This document shows positions 6,331-6,923 of a stretch of 6,923 nt of DNA, one piece after another (the stretch's first letter is position 1; each line of letters begins with the position of its first letter). The position numbers were made by a program, and so were the translations under genes. The notes beneath the pieces were generated by a model that was given only the letters and a program-made list of their open reading frames with translations, ran no database searches and was not told the DNA's origin. The DNA lies in NCBI GenBank assembly GCA_023267795.1, contig JAHFMP010000049.1, positions 1 through 6,923 of the forward strand. The letters run 5' to 3'. This stretch comes from Candidatus Woesearchaeota archaeon (GTDB taxonomy: Archaea > Nanobdellota > Nanobdellia > Woesearchaeales > DSVV01).

Positions 6331-6923
6331 ACATCGCAATTAATACACTTGCATTGTATAAAATAAAAGCAGGTATGGGAAATTACATTTTTCATCTTGT
6401 AAAAGAAGTAATTTCAGCAGATACTTCACAAAAAAATAAGTATTTTATTTATGTTTCAAATAAAAACAGAGAGTACTTTAAGGAACTTTCTGTTAAGGAA
6501 AATATTCGCCTAATATCTGTTCCGAATATATTTTTGAGTTATTATGGAAAATTATTTTTTGAGCAGTGCATCATTCCTTTTGATCTGATGAAAAAGCGTA
6601 TTGAAATATATCATGCTCCGGGGTTTGCGTTGCCGCTTATATCTATTTCAAAAGGAGTCAAATATGTTGTAACAATAGCTGATATGACTTTTTTCTCTCA
6701 TAGTCAGTATCATCTTGCAGTCAAAAAAACATATTTTCGATGGATGATTCCAAGAAGCATAAAAAAAGCTGATGCAGTAATTGCAATATCTGAAAGTACA
6801 AAACAGGATATTTGTAAATATATTCCTGAAGCAGCAGGAAAACCCTGGAGGCTTTATTTAGGTGTTGACAAGAGTTTTACGGAACAAAGAAAAAATACGA
6901 AGAAAAAAGATAGCAAACCAAAA
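6327..6923 (+). CDS. GT4-type glycosyltransferase, N-terminal 199 residues only
   Basis: The frame opens at the ATG overlapping the ligase-like stop (ATGA) and runs to the window end. AGGT at 6315-6318, 8 nt upstream, is a plausible Shine-Dalgarno. The visible part is the N-terminal acceptor-binding half of a GT-B fold: NIAINTLAL at 2-10, a glycine-containing turn GMGNY (16-20), IYHAPGFALPL (94-104), VVTIADMTFF (114-123), and the family signature RSIKKADAVIAISESTKQDI (143-162), followed by LGVD (178-181) where the second domain begins. The donor-binding C-terminal half with the EX7E region is beyond the window. Most relatives have His-Asp in the segment read here as Ala118-Asp119, so a commonly conserved active-site His is replaced. 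The enzyme likely acts in the cytoplasm, adding a sugar from a nucleotide donor to a lipid-linked acceptor. Donor and acceptor are unknown. Confidence 0.9.
   Translation, partial: MNIAINTLALYKIKAGMGNYIFHLVKEVISADTSQKNKYFIYVSNKNREYFKELSVKENIRLISVPNIFLSYYGKLFFEQCIIPFDLMKKRIEIYHAPGFALPLISISKGVKYVVTIADMTFFSHSQYHLAVKKTYFRWMIPRSIKKADAVIAISESTKQDICKYIPEAAGKPWRLYLGVDKSFTEQRKNTKKKDSKPK

Noticed and set aside
1..6923. CRISPR array, tRNA, rRNA or transposase gene
   Set aside because: No regularly spaced repeats, no tRNA-like cloverleaf or rRNA sequence, and no transposase motifs were seen when reading both strands.

Overview
This is an AT-rich window (GC about one third by eye) that reads as archaeal, most likely from a low-GC lineage of the DPANN type; the phylum is a guess. 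The best evidence is the 87-bp divergent spacer at 4621-4707. Each start codon there has no Shine-Dalgarno sequence, but each has a TATA box centred about 28 nt upstream (TTTATAAA for the minus gene, CTTATAAA for the plus gene). That is the geometry of archaeal leaderless transcripts. Genes inside the operons instead carry short Shine-Dalgarno-like motifs (GAGG before 893, AGGT before 6327).

Minus-strand block (4620 down to 1), in transcription order: a 335-aa multi-pass flippase-like membrane protein (LPG_synthase_TM/UPF0104 family, 3613-4620); a 148-bp spacer rich in repeats; a B12-binding-type radical SAM enzyme (1935-3464, 509 aa); an extended SDR of the epimerase/3beta-HSD-like type (902-1906); and a second, different B12-binding-type radical SAM enzyme whose C-terminus lies outside the window (893 to 1). 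The last three genes are tightly packed (gaps of 28 and 8 nt) and look co-transcribed.

Plus-strand block (4708 to 6923): a 540-aa polytopic O-antigen ligase/polymerase-like protein (4708-6330), overlapping by ATGA the start of a GT4-type glycosyltransferase cut by the window end (6327-6923).

Together the genes look like part of a cell-envelope locus that builds and modifies a lipid-linked glycan or glycolipid. The GT4 enzyme would add sugar, the ligase-like protein would polymerise or transfer a lipid-linked glycan at the outer face of the membrane, and the flippase-like protein would move or sense a lipid. The SDR and the two radical SAM enzymes would tailor the sugar or the lipid, for example by oxidoreduction, epimerisation or methylation at unactivated carbon. 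This pathway is inferred from gene content and order. No substrate can be read from the sequence.

The most unusual DNA-level signal is at 3515-3657, across the end of the flippase gene and the spacer after it. It has a near-perfect 26-nt palindrome inside the last codons, a 17-nt exact copy of part of it 126 bp away, and a 13-bp inverted repeat between them. There is no stretch over 300 bp without a gene, and I saw no rRNA, tRNA, CRISPR array or transposase.
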